Positions 18,791 to 34,695 of a stretch of DNA of 64,000 nt are shown piece by piece (positions within the stretch are counted from its first letter, which is position 1; every line of letters starts with the position of its first letter). Both the position numbers and the translations under genes were made by a program. The stretch comes from Anthopleura xanthogrammica (taxonomy: Eukaryota; Cnidaria; Anthozoa; Actiniaria; Actiniidae). The DNA lies in NCBI GenBank assembly GCA_964019055.1, contig OZ025211.1, positions 7,442,400 through 7,506,399 on the forward strand, read 5' to 3'. The notes under the pieces were generated by a model that saw only the letters and a program-made list of their open reading frames with translations, was not told the origin of the DNA and made no database searches.

Positions 18791-19534
18791 AGTGCAAAAC
18801 AAATTTTTTATTGAGTTCAGCTATATCATGTTGGATTGTCAGATAGAGGACTTTTTCATCCTGTCAGCAAAATATTTGTAAATTAAGAATTATTTTTTAT
18901 GTTTTAATAATTTTTTTAAAATAAGTAATGCAAAAATTTCTTGATTCAAAAATAAAAGTTTAAGTTTAAGTGAAATTTTTTTTATTGATGTTAGGTGCTT
19001 CATTTAAAATGGAGGGAGATACATAGCTGCCAAAACATAGATATGCACCAGTCAATTGAAACCTCCCAGGCTCCTTCTCCTCCTGGGCATAAGCCTTTTC
19101 AGAGTTTGATAAACCAGATGCATTGTGGTCTAGCTTCGGTACAAACAAAACCACACAAGGCAAGATGAACAAAAGATATTTATACCAGAGATAGACCACG
19201 ATGCACTATGTTCGCTATCTCAGAAAAGGTCTGTGACCAAATTAAAATACCATAAGGTCAAACATATTAGGGGCCCTATGTTTTAAAACATGCTATGCAT
19301 TAGTAACGGGCCTAAAATTTTCAGTGTTCAATATATATTACAGCGGAAATTATTTGGACATCACGGGCCCACCAGGACCATTCCCCTGCTAGAGGCCTGC
19401 TCTACATATTATTGTGTCATGCCCATTAAGGATCAAACCAAGCAGTGAGAAGCTGTGCATTAGCGTACATCACCCATAGGCATGATGCAAGCACAAGAAC
19501 ATATACAGCACAATGATCAAAATTGTCTGGTCCC
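18791..19534. other. Intergenic region, no gene seen
   Basis: TAF1C 3' untranslated region, then unique-looking AT-rich sequence. A stretch near 19120 (TGGTCTAGCTTCGGTACAAA) matches one near 2735, so part is repeat-derived. Confidence 0.4.
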
Positions 19535-19862
19535 AAAGGCCCTATTACACTGCAATTTTCCAGTAAGTTGCTGGAGAATTCCACATTGTAACGGAGATTG
19601 ACTCGCAATTTTTGTTGTTGTGTGTAGTGTTGCATGAAGTAGAACTCAGTTCTGCTTTTCGCAATGGATTGCTGCAAATGGCAACATTGCACAGTGTATT
19701 ACCCCTCTAGCAAATTTCCTTGCAATTTTAAGGGATATTTCACAAGTTACTGACATTGAGTTGCAGTGTAACACCCCACCTCGGTAACCTGCAATGCTAC
19801 ATTTCCAAGCATTGTGGAACAAGTTGCTGAGAAAATTGCAGTGTAACAGAACCTTTAAGGTT
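19535..19862. mobile_element. Foldback MITE, family C copy 1
   Basis: AAGGCCCTATTACACTGCAA at the left is answered by TTGCAGTGTAACAGAACCTT at the right. Internal words GTTGCTGG, GCAATGGATTGCTGCAA and GCAACATTGC recur. The second copy is at 22736-23032. Lies downstream of CHCHD4. Confidence 0.7.
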
Positions 19863-20137
19863 GCACTTTTGCTTCCATCAGACTTACAAAATTCCTTCTT
19901 AGTCTTAGAAACTAGGATAAACTTTCAACTTTAATAAAAATGAGACATTCTTAAAAATGATTTGGTGACCTCCACACTAATATTTTGACTGTCCATTAAT
20001 ATAAATACATCACAATTACTTCTTACTCCACTCCAACACCCAAAAAAATGTATGCATCTAGCATGTATGACCTGTGTATTATATGAAAGTTTGAAAGAAA
20101 TTATTATGAAGATGTTCTAATGTTTTTTATAGAAAAA

Positions 20138-20705
20138 TCAGCTTGATGAGTCAGCTTTAATAATCTGTCCCTCACCATCCCCCTCGGGGGTTTTGATCTC
20201 ATTGTCAGTGCTTTCTGATTTTTCTTCTTTTTGAGTATTTGATTCGACTTCACTATCCGATTTTTCCATTCCATCGATACTTTCACTACTATTTTCGTCC
20301 TTTTCGGAACCTTCTTCGTCTTCTTTGCCATATATATCAGGATATTTAGAAAAGCATATTTGCATATCTCGAAATTGTGGTACGCAGTCAGCACCTTTGG
20401 TCTCGGCTTCACTGTAGTGAAAACATGAGAAAGCTGCCTTGAATTGTTCTCCGCATGGCCCATCCGCCATCCCCTGTAAACAAGGACAATCCCAGTTGAT
20501 TTCTCCGGTAGGTTTTATTAATCCTTCGTACTCATCGTCCTCTGCCAGAAAGACAACATTACTTGGCGTCGAGTGGTCGTCTTCGGTGGCAAAAATCAAC
20601 TTATCTTTACCTTGAAAGACAAATGCAAAGCAATATAAATGCTATAGGATATAGAGAATAAATTAAGCTTCTTTTAGAATTACCTTCCTCTCTGCAATAC
20701 GACAT
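20138..20705 (-). CDS. CHCHD4: MIA40/CHCHD4 mitochondrial intermembrane-space oxidoreductase, 2 exons
   Basis: Exons 20684-20705 (MSYCREE plus one base) and 20138-20610; 164 residues (human 142). The product aligns from the first residue ([20 protein letters not shown]; human [20 protein letters not shown]). The redox-active CPC is at Cys49-Pro-Cys51 and the twin CX9C pairs are Cys60/Cys70 and Cys83/Cys93, all conserved, in [20 protein letters not shown] and [13 protein letters not shown]40 oxidises incoming small cysteine proteins in the intermembrane space and is itself reoxidised by ALR/GFER. There is no N-terminal presequence, as in other animals. The C-terminal tail from about residue 100 is acidic and serine-rich and longer than in human. 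Only one intron, 73 bases. Confidence 0.95.
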
Positions 20706-21881
20706 ATCTTAGCTTGAATCTGTGAATTTCGTAGCTGATCAGCCTTATGCAATGTGCCGGCTTCTTGTCCACATGTGCAAATGACAGCGCGAACGAGGGA
20801 CTGGGAACCATATGAATAAATTTTTGTTCCTCCCTCTCCTCCCCCGACGGAAAAAAGACTTTCCCATTCCCAAAAGAAAAATTCAAAAGCACTGATAATT
20901 ATTGAAATACACTTATACAGAATAATTTGATAACGTTTATAAAATTCCAGTTAATAATTGTGCACCACAGGGAACCCAAGCCATTGGTACAGTATGATAC
21001 ACTTTTCAGCCTTTTGAAGGCACATTTTGCATATTTTTTATTATTACAATATTTAAATAAATGACCAAGGAATAACTGCTATGTTTCTGCTATATTGTTA
21101 TAGAGGCTTTCCACAGCACCTGATGGCAGCCATGACAGGGGGCAGGAACAACAATCTGGTCTAATCTGATTTACACAAGAAAGAATTCAGTTGCCCAGGG
21201 TGAAAAGGACTCTATTGTTGTGCCTCCTGTCATGTCTGCCATCACGTGGTGCAAAGCCCCTTCAAAGTATGTTCTTGGTGAATTGGGCTCCCTGTGGTTT
21301 ACTTTGAAAATTAAAAAAGATAAAATCAAACCATTTTATATAATTAGATTTATTAACAGGAGACTGGGTAAATACAGCAAAGAAAAAAATATGTACAAGA
21401 ATATGTGGCCAGTTACTGTTATATTTTTTGTGACAATGTCATGACAGTGATTGTTACCTTTCAGAACTTTTTAAATGCATTTTTCATCATCCTCGTGACA
21501 TGTACATGTGAAAATTATATTTCCAGTGATTTAGTTACTGGTCATCCACATTATTGTTGACACTTTCAGAAACACAAAATGGCCGGCAAATACCGGCAAA
21601 TGTAAGTGTCAACTGTTAATGTTTAGTGCTCATGATTCTTGGACCATTTTTAACACTTGCAATCTGTACACTGTATGAGATTCACCCTTTACACATATGC
21701 CCTTGTTATTTTCAAAGAAACACTATTGGAGCAGCTGTGAAGAGGATGCATATATGATGATGGTCTTCTCTTACTCCATCTGATCATCTGTGGGTTTCTG
21801 TTTGGCTTTTTTGTTTTGGTATGTGGATTTCTGTTGGGCCTTTCTGTTTTTGTATACGTATCCACAATATTCTAGCTGTCT
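20706..21881. other. Intergenic region between CHCHD4 and the MORN5 3' end
   Basis: Upstream side of CHCHD4 (promoter expected just above 20705), then AT-rich sequence and one foldback element at 21103-21260. No additional gene is seen. Confidence 0.4.
21103..21260. repeat. Foldback MITE
   Basis: GAGGCTTTCCACAGCACCTG, then GGCAGCCATGACAGG and GGAACAACAAT, is mirrored by ATTGTTGTGCC, CCTGTCATGTCTGCC and GTGGTGCAAAGCCCCTTC. Confidence 0.65.
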
Positions 21882-24295
<2,414 letters not shown>

Positions 24296-24909
24296 TATTT
24301 TTACGAGAATTCAGCTTGAATCTTGTCCTTGTATTTACTGCTAAAACAAGATGGCGGTTCTGCTTCCAAACGTTGTCATGGTAACACAGTATCAGCCAAA
24401 ACACAGGAATCCCAATATACATATTTTCCAAGTATATTTTCCCAAGATTCTGAAACAAAAAGTATTTCTTTGAAATATTATTTCTAGGATAACACTTTAA
24501 TTAGTTATTTTTAATCGAAATTATTGCATTAGATATACTTTATAAATGTTGATAGTTTGGGGGTTACCTCGCCGGGACCTTCCGAGTCCGTTAGCTAGTT
24601 GTCCCCTCACTTGTATTTATTGTATTGTAATATTGTATTTATCTCCATCTTTTTTCTTTTTTACTTGTTGTAATTTGTTATTCTAACCCTCTAAATAAAT
24701 AAATAAATAAAATTTGGACTTGACTTGGACTACCTGTTGCTTTTTGTTTGACAGTACTTCTGATCAGCGGTTGTTCGCACAAGGAACAAAAAAAGTTAAG
24801 TATCGATCGCCGATACAAAGGAATGTCTGGGTGTTAGCTGCTGCGCTGTACTTTCACAATATTTTTTTAAGTTCTCTCGCGATCTTATTTGTCATTGTCA
24901 GTGTCCAAA
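24296..24909. promoter_or_regulatory. Divergent intergenic region MORN5/NCF2-like, with LINE-like 3' tail
   Basis: Separates two head-to-head genes. Contains the YY1-type motif at 24348-24357. An inserted segment at about 24557-24715 (GGGGGTTACCTCGCCGGGAC ... TTGTATTGTAATATTGTATT ... (AAAT)n) looks like a non-LTR retrotransposon 3' end. The true promoters probably flank this insertion. Confidence 0.45.
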
Positions 24910-28525
<3,616 letters not shown>

Positions 28526-28620
28526 ATACAATAGATAAGTTGTTCGTTCAAGAAGACCTGCCCCTCGAGCTCTCTCGTATAAAAAGTAATTAAGTTAAAC
28601 TTGCAAAAAGGTGTATGGTG

Positions 28621-28831
28621 AAAAGACTTTTTCGGCTTGGGCGTAATGGGTGTATTCCCATTTCAGACCACGTGTCATTCCATAGAGTATCATTTCATTG
28701 TTTAACGGTTGCGCATAAAAAGACATGAATATGGATACAACTCAAACAAAGAATATATTCTCAAGAAAATGACACGTAGTCTGAAGTGGGAAAACATTAC
28801 ACCCAAGCTAAGAGGTCTATACCATTACCAC
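28621..28831. mobile_element. Foldback MITE, family A copy 2
   Basis: AAAAGACTTTTTCGGCTTGG at the left and ACACCCAAGCTAAGAGGTCT at the right. Internal ATTTCAGACCACGTGTCATT faces AATGACACGTAGTCTGAAGT. Confidence 0.75.
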
Positions 28832-28997
28832 TCCTCTCTTCCTGATCATAGGTAGAAATTGGATGAGAAAATGATTAACGAAATGAAATGATTAAGATTT
28901 AGAATACTGAATTCTAGTAACGCGTTCGTGTGGCGCACAATACATACCCACATACAAAGAATGTCTATATACATAGGATAATGTCAGTACGATTTAA

Positions 28998-29168
28998 GGC
29001 GCGGACACACGGTGCAACATTGCGCGCCATATTGCAGGCAATGTTGCTGAAGTGAGGATCGTTTTTTACTTAATTCAGCAACATTGCGTGCAACAAATTG
29101 ACATGGCTCGCATCATCAATTGCCTGCAACTATGCGAACAATGTTGCACCGTGTGTCCGTAGCTTTAT
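28998..29168. mobile_element. Foldback MITE, family B copy 2 (best copy)
   Basis: Left AAGGCGCGGACACACGGTGC then AACATTGCGCGCCATATTGC; right GCGAACAATGTTGCACCGTG then TGTCCGTAGCTTT. The centre carries AGGATCGTTTTTTACTT, a word shared by other copies. Confidence 0.75.
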
Positions 29169-29892
29169 GATGAATAGTCAAGAACATCATTCGTAGCTTA
29201 AGGCCCCGTTCAAACGTCGATCTTCTCATGAGCCGAACGCATTGAACGCTTTGAAAACAATGGCGGTCTTCTTTGATGTCATAAGGTTCGGTTCATGACA
29301 AGATCGACGTTGAACTGGACCTAAATGGGGCTGGTTCAGTTGACTTTCAATTCATTCTTGGCTTTAATCTTATACAAACGTATCACACGCAAGTGTAAAG
29401 TTTTCTCAGGCAAAAATCACACGCAAAATTGCACCGTACTCACTAAATAATATTTTATTATTAATAATGATTTAGATATTTTTTCAATAAATATTTATTT
29501 TTGCGAAATTTTATGTCACCAAACGTTTGAAACTATTCATAGATCGATGCCATTGTCGCGCAACATTGTTGCGTTGCAAGTTGCAGAGCGAATGTAGCTC
29601 GTATTAACCACCCCGTGCAAGAACAAAATTGCGCGACTTTGTTGCACAAAGTATAGAAGATCTTTTAAGATCGCTATGCATATGCCATTATTTATTATAA
29701 GCACTGAGATTCTCATATCGCATGCGCATTGCGCGAATATACTTTCTCCTTTTTCCGTCCTTATTTGCGCGCGCGCTCTTGGCTAGATATACGAACGTCA
29801 TAAAGGGTTTCCAGATGTATTCAAAGTGCGTGATAAAGTGATTTCAGTATTGGCATGCGCAGAGCCAGAGTTCAATAAACATGATTCCAGGT

Positions 29893-32800
29893 ATGCAGTA
29901 CACCGGGAGTTGCTACGACGGAGATTTCGAAAATGGAAGGTAAAACCAATATAATGCTTTTATGTTTTGTTGTCTTTCTTCTGCGGTTTGATATGCTGGG
30001 TTGCGCAAATCCACTCATGCAACAACATTAAATCGGACTAAATTTAACGCGCTGAACAGATTTTCTTTTCACACATGATTTACACGTTCAGTGCGGCTTT
30101 TCCTATATGAATATTTAAATTTACTTAGCTTGAAGTACAGGTTGTGTGATTTATATATAAGGTGCACATGATTGCCATGCAGTCTATATGTATACAAGAG
30201 GTAACTGGTAGTGAAGCGCGGTTAGCCTTAAGGCGACATGTTCCATAATCAAGTTCTTTTGCTTTCTTCCAAATAAAGAATGGTAAGTTATGAAGTGTTG
30301 AGAGGGCAATGTATGCAAGCGATCTGCCATGCAAGCCTATGAATCCCATCAACTAGCCGACTTTGCTATTCAAGGTTATCCTTACTTACTGATCTTCTTT
30401 CGACAGAATGGAAGGAGAATGTGAATATGAATTCCCTCCTCTTTTTGGGACAAGATACATTGGACAAATCAAGGATGGGAAGTAAGTACTAAGCTGTAAC
30501 CTTTCTTAGATGACTTGACAATGGAAAACTTTAGTGTCGGTCGATCTCGCATCACTTGCATATCATAGTAGGATACAAAGAACTTGACATTTTATAGCAA
30601 GACGCGGCATAGCAGATATCGACCACGTGTTGCATCTCTGTTTTCGTCATGGACGGTTTGTTATTGCACGCAGTGTTGCAGTTGTAGGATCGTTTCCTAT
30701 TTCAACGACATTGTGAGCAACAGATTGCGTGGCGTGTGACAGCACTCGCAGCATCGATTGCCAGCTCAACACTGATCACGAACGGAATGTTGCACTGTGT
30801 GTGTACCTTGACTTGTCCACCATGGGCGCGAACTTCAGGTTCAATTGGTTTTGGCAAGAAAATTTCGAAACGTTTAAAAATTTTACATGGTCCCTATTTG
30901 GATAACAAAATGGTCATGTCATTTGTCTTAATGGCTCGATATTTCGATGGTTTATTTTGATGGGGCTTAGTTCGTGTGGATTTCAAATTAAGGAATTTTC
31001 GCGCAGAGTCGCGCCTGCCCGTCCTCCCCACCAATGTTAGTCACTATAAGGGTGTGCGTAATCCCTTGTAGATTCCAAGGCGAGGGAACTATACAAATAT
31101 CAGATATGCTGTGGTACGTGGGAAAATTCGAGAATGGCAAATCAAAAGAGGTACCCTACTTTATCTATATTTTAATTTTTATATCAAAACTTTTCCCCCA
31201 CCTCAAAACGAGGGGATAGAGCTGTTCAGTTGTGACGTATTTCCGGGTCCAACTGCTCACAAAAACCGCTAATATTAAGCGGAAAAATGTTCACAATGAA
31301 TTAACTTCCACCTGAAAACTTTGGACAACAAATCCTGTAATAAAGAAAGAGTAAGAAAAAATCTTTATAAACCTGCTTTTCGTTTTGGATCCGGAAGTTC
31401 TTTTTCTATACGAGTGACGTCACACTTAACAGCCCTATTGGGTGTGCTTCGTTAGCCCTTGCTTAATTAATGTGAGATGACTAAATTATCTCTTTGATTA
31501 TAATAGTAACATTCTAATTTTGTACTGCAAATTTGGACATTTTTTGAGCTAAAAAAATGCACTTCTTTGCTCACTCTTTCGGAAGGTCATTACGTCGATC
31601 AACTTTGATGTGAGGTGAATAAATTATCTCTTTGATTGACGTCGAATCCTGTAAAATGCTGCAGGACTCAGTTCAGATAAATAGATTTTTTTCTGATGGA
31701 TATTCATAATGAACACCACAAATTCATCCAAAATTACCCTAATATTAACAAATTCTAATTTCGTACTGCAAATTTGGACACTTTTTGAGCCAAAAAATAC
31801 ACTTTCTTGCACACTCTTTTTGAAGGTCATTACGTCGTTCAACTTTGATGCGGGATAAATAAATTATCTCTTTGATTGACGTTGAATCCTGTAAAATGTT
31901 GCAGAACTTAGTTCAGATAAATAGATTTTTTTCTGATGGATATTCATCACGAACACCGCAAATTTATCCAAAATGACCTTAATATTAACAAATTCTAATT
32001 TTGTACTGCAAATTTGGACACTTTTTGAGCCAAAAAAATACACTTTTTTCATACTCTTTTTGAAGGTCATTACGTCGTTCAACTTTGATCTGAGGTGAAT
32101 AAATTATCTCTTTGATTGACGTTGAATCCTATAAAATGTTGTGGGACTCAGTTCAGATAAATCGATTTTTTCCCTGATGGATATTCATAATGAACACCAC
32201 AAATTCATCCAAAATTACCTTAATAATAACAAATTCTAATTTCGTGCTGCAAATTTGGACACTTTCTGAGCCAAAAAATACACTTTCTTTCGCACTCTTT
32301 TTGAAGGTCATTACGTCTTTCAACTTTGATCTGAGGATAAATTATCTCTTTGATTGACGTTGAATCCTGTAAAATGCTGCAGAACTCAGTTTAGATAAAT
32401 AGATTTTTTTCTGATGGATTTTCATAATGAACACCGTAAATTCATCCAAAATTAGCTTAATAGTAACAAATTCTAATTTCGTACTGCAAATTTGGACAGT
32501 TTTTGAGCCAAAAAAATACACTTTTTTCACACTCTTTTTGAAGGTAATTACGTCGTTCAACTTTGATGCGGGATGAATAAATTATCTCTTTGATTGACGT
32601 TGAATCCTGTAAAATGCTGCAGGACTCAGTTCAGATAAATAGATTTTTTTTCCTGATGGATTTTCATAATGAACACCGTAAATTCATCCAAAATTAGTTT
32701 ACAAGTAATAAATTCTAATTTTGTATTGCGAGTTTTAACACTTTTTCAGAGAAAATATGCAGTTGTTGCGCACTATTTTTGATGGTCATTACGTCATTCA

Positions 32801-34416
32801 ACTTTGATGTGAGATGAATAAATTATGTTTGATTGACGTTGAATCCTGTAAAATGTTCCAGGACTCAGTTCAAATAATTAATTATTTTTCTGATGGATCA
32901 CTCATAATGAATTAGGCATAAAATTTGTCAAAATCTAGTTTTATAGGAAGAAGTTCTAATTTTGTACGATAATATTAGACTGTTTGAAAAATACGCACTT
33001 TTTGACGCTATTTCTTAGAAGCTTGCGGTTTAAAGTTAGTTCATTGTTGGGGGAGGGGGAATTAATATGGAAGAATGAGGAAAATGCGGGAAAAGGAATG
33101 AAAGACATGTATTACGAACAATATAAACGACGCATGCTTCGTAAAACCTAAACGAAAAGATATTATGTACTTGGTCACGTTTTTGAATAGGATTAATGAC
33201 GTTCGCGGTCAACGTTTGTGCGCATCTGTTCTGCTGTTCTGCGCGTATGGCGTGATAGCGGGCGCGTGGGAAACCTATGGAACTTTTTTGCCTGTGAACG
33301 TCCTTACATGTGATAGTTTTAGAGGATTATTGTCGCCTTTCAGGGAAAGTACGAATTTCGGGATGACGGACTGACGTACGACGTTGAAAAAAAGTGGGAG
33401 TATTGTAATGGTACCACTGATCGATTGTTTGGTTTGGAGTTACGGGATGGTGTCAAGCCTGCAGGTTAGCAATTTCTTGGATGTCTTGCGCATTTTGGTC
33501 TTCCCTGCTAGCAGAGTCTCCCTGGCAGAGGATTCGTCTACATTTTCTCTGCCAAGATTCGTCTACAAGGGAGACTCTGCTAGCAGGGAAATTTTGGTCC
33601 TTTATCCACAGCGCAAGGTTTAGTTTGAAGATTTTGAAGCTACCATTACGATGTCCCTGCGCAATTCATTTTGATGCGGATGCGGGTATTGCGCATTCTT
33701 CTATAAGTTAAAACTATGCGCACAACAACTGAACTGTATCATACTACACGGTGCGCGGATTGCGCGCAAACAGTTAAACCATTCATTCAATCTGTATCTT
33801 GGGTAGCAGTGTTCACTGTAATCAACTCCTTTAGTTTGAGTCTAAAGATAGTAACCTAAACTAATTCATTTTTATGTCTACATAGGTCGCTCGATGATCT
33901 CTAACAGAGTTCCTCCACACCAGATCCCTAAGGGCATGTACGACAGTGGTGAGGGGTTTTATGACCCCATTAAAAGAGTCATCTACACCTACGAGATGAA
34001 GTTTTTCAAATCTGCAGGTATACTGACTTATGTACAAAATCTCATGACTTATTAAAGCGCAAAAACACGCGTTGCAAAATTGCACGCAGTATTGCGGGCC
34101 AAGATTTTTAAATTAGGATCGTTTTCTATACTTCAGCAACATTGCGTGCAACAAATACTGTCGTATTTGTCGCAACATTGATTGCCTGCAGCATTGTGCG
34201 CAATGTTGCACCGTGTGTCCGTAGCTTTAGCTTGTGGAAATATAGTCCTTGCATATTTTTTTCCTTTCAGATGATGAAGAGCATGAATGGATTGTGAATA
34301 AATGTCGGAAAGCCGAAGATGATGAAGTAGACGATGGTGAAAAACCAAGGGTTGACAAGAATAAAACTGTCGACAATAAAAAATCTAAGAAAAAATCCTT
34401 CCCAAATAAAAGATAA
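29893..34416 (+). CDS. MORN5-like paralog with basic tail, 6 exons
   Basis: Exons 29893-29939, 30407-30481, 31072-31150, 33344-33464, 33886-34017, 34271-34416; 199 residues. Three MORN motifs (YDGDFENGRMEGEC, YIGQIKDGKFQGEG, YVGKFENGKSKEGK) are followed by a MORN5-type C-terminal half: WEYCNGTTDRLFGLELRDGV, KPAGRSMISNRVPPHQIPKG, YDSGEGFYDP and DDEEHEWIVNKCRKA. Exons 1, 2, 3 and 5 have exactly the same lengths as in MORN5 (47, 75, 79, 132) and all five intron phases agree, so the two are duplicates. The final segment diverges: the [13 protein letters not shown] end of MORN5 is replaced by an acidic then lysine-rich tail ending KKSKKKSFPNKR, possibly nuclear or microtubule binding (inference). 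An in-frame ATG at 29881 would add four residues. Intron 3 carries a 240-bp satellite. Confidence 0.9.
30600..30822. mobile_element. Foldback MITE, family B (degenerate), in MORN5-like intron 2
   Basis: CACGTGTTGCATC, TTGTAGGATCGTTTCCTATT, GCAACAGATTGCGTG and GGAATGTTGCACTGTGTGTG follow the order of motifs in the best copy at 28998-29168. Confidence 0.55.
31481..32990. repeat. ~240-bp tandem repeat (satellite) in MORN5-like intron 3
   Basis: Units begin with AAATTATCTCTTTGATTGAC at about 31619, 31859, 32099, 32337 and 32578. A shortened first unit lies at 31481 and a decayed last one at 32817. Each carries TTCAGATAAATAGATTTTTT, CTGATGGATATTCATAATGA, GTACTGCAAATTTGGACA and GAAGGTCATTACGTCGTTCA. 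A 72-codon minus-strand frame recurs in three units but varies like non-coding sequence and has no recognisable domain. Confidence 0.9.
33500..33594. repeat. Compact hairpin in MORN5-like intron 4
   Basis: TTCCCTGCTAGCAGAGTCTC is answered by GAGACTCTGCTAGCAGGGAA; GATTCGTCTAC occurs twice between the arms in direct orientation. MITE-like. Confidence 0.75.
34062..34228. mobile_element. Foldback MITE, family B copy, in MORN5-like intron 5
   Basis: GCGTTGCAAAATTGCACGCA, TTAGGATCGTTTTCTATACT, CAGCAACATTGCGTGCAACA and CGCAATGTTGCACCGTGTGT match the family B consensus order. Confidence 0.7.
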
Positions 34417-34695
34417 ATCGATCCATTTAAAATACTTCCTCTGATGTCTCGTCTATCTATGCAAATTCTCTTGAGAATAAGATTCTTTGTTTGAGTTATA
34501 TCTATATTCATGTTTCTTCCCATACGCAACCGTTGATTAAAGAAAGAAACGAAATTCTAGGAAATGACACGTGGTTTGAAATGGAAAAACATTTTGCCCA
34601 AAGTCAATAAAGAGTTCATTAATTTTCCACGGCATCCAAATAAGATCATGGGCTTCCTGTGGTTTAAAGCATATTTCCCTTGCGCATGCGTTGCC
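34417..34695. promoter_or_regulatory. Intergenic region with family A MITE and SLC35A copy 1 promoter
   Basis: A family A relative, missing its left end, spans about 34463-34607 (TTCTCTTGAGAATAAGATTC, AATGACACGTGGTTTGAAAT). The remaining roughly 90 bases before the start codon must hold the promoter. Confidence 0.45.

Larger units (their letters stand above)
28526..29892. other. Intergenic region with three foldback elements
   Basis: Between the NCF2-like stop and the MORN5 paralog start. Holds family A (28621-28831), family B (28998-29168) and another foldback at about 29202-29325 (GCCCCGTTCAAACGTCGATC facing GATCGACGTTGAACTGGACC). The rest, 29330-29892, is AT-rich with many GCGC words and presumably includes the promoter of the next gene. 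Confidence 0.5.

Noticed and set aside
20104..20463. 119-codon frame overlapping CHCHD4 on the same strand
   Set aside because: Out-of-frame shadow of the CHCHD4 exon, which has full homology in the other frame.
31624..32560. Repeated 72-codon minus-strand frames in the 240-bp satellite as a small gene family
   Set aside because: They track the satellite unit; other units carry stops or frameshifts, and no start context or domain supports coding.
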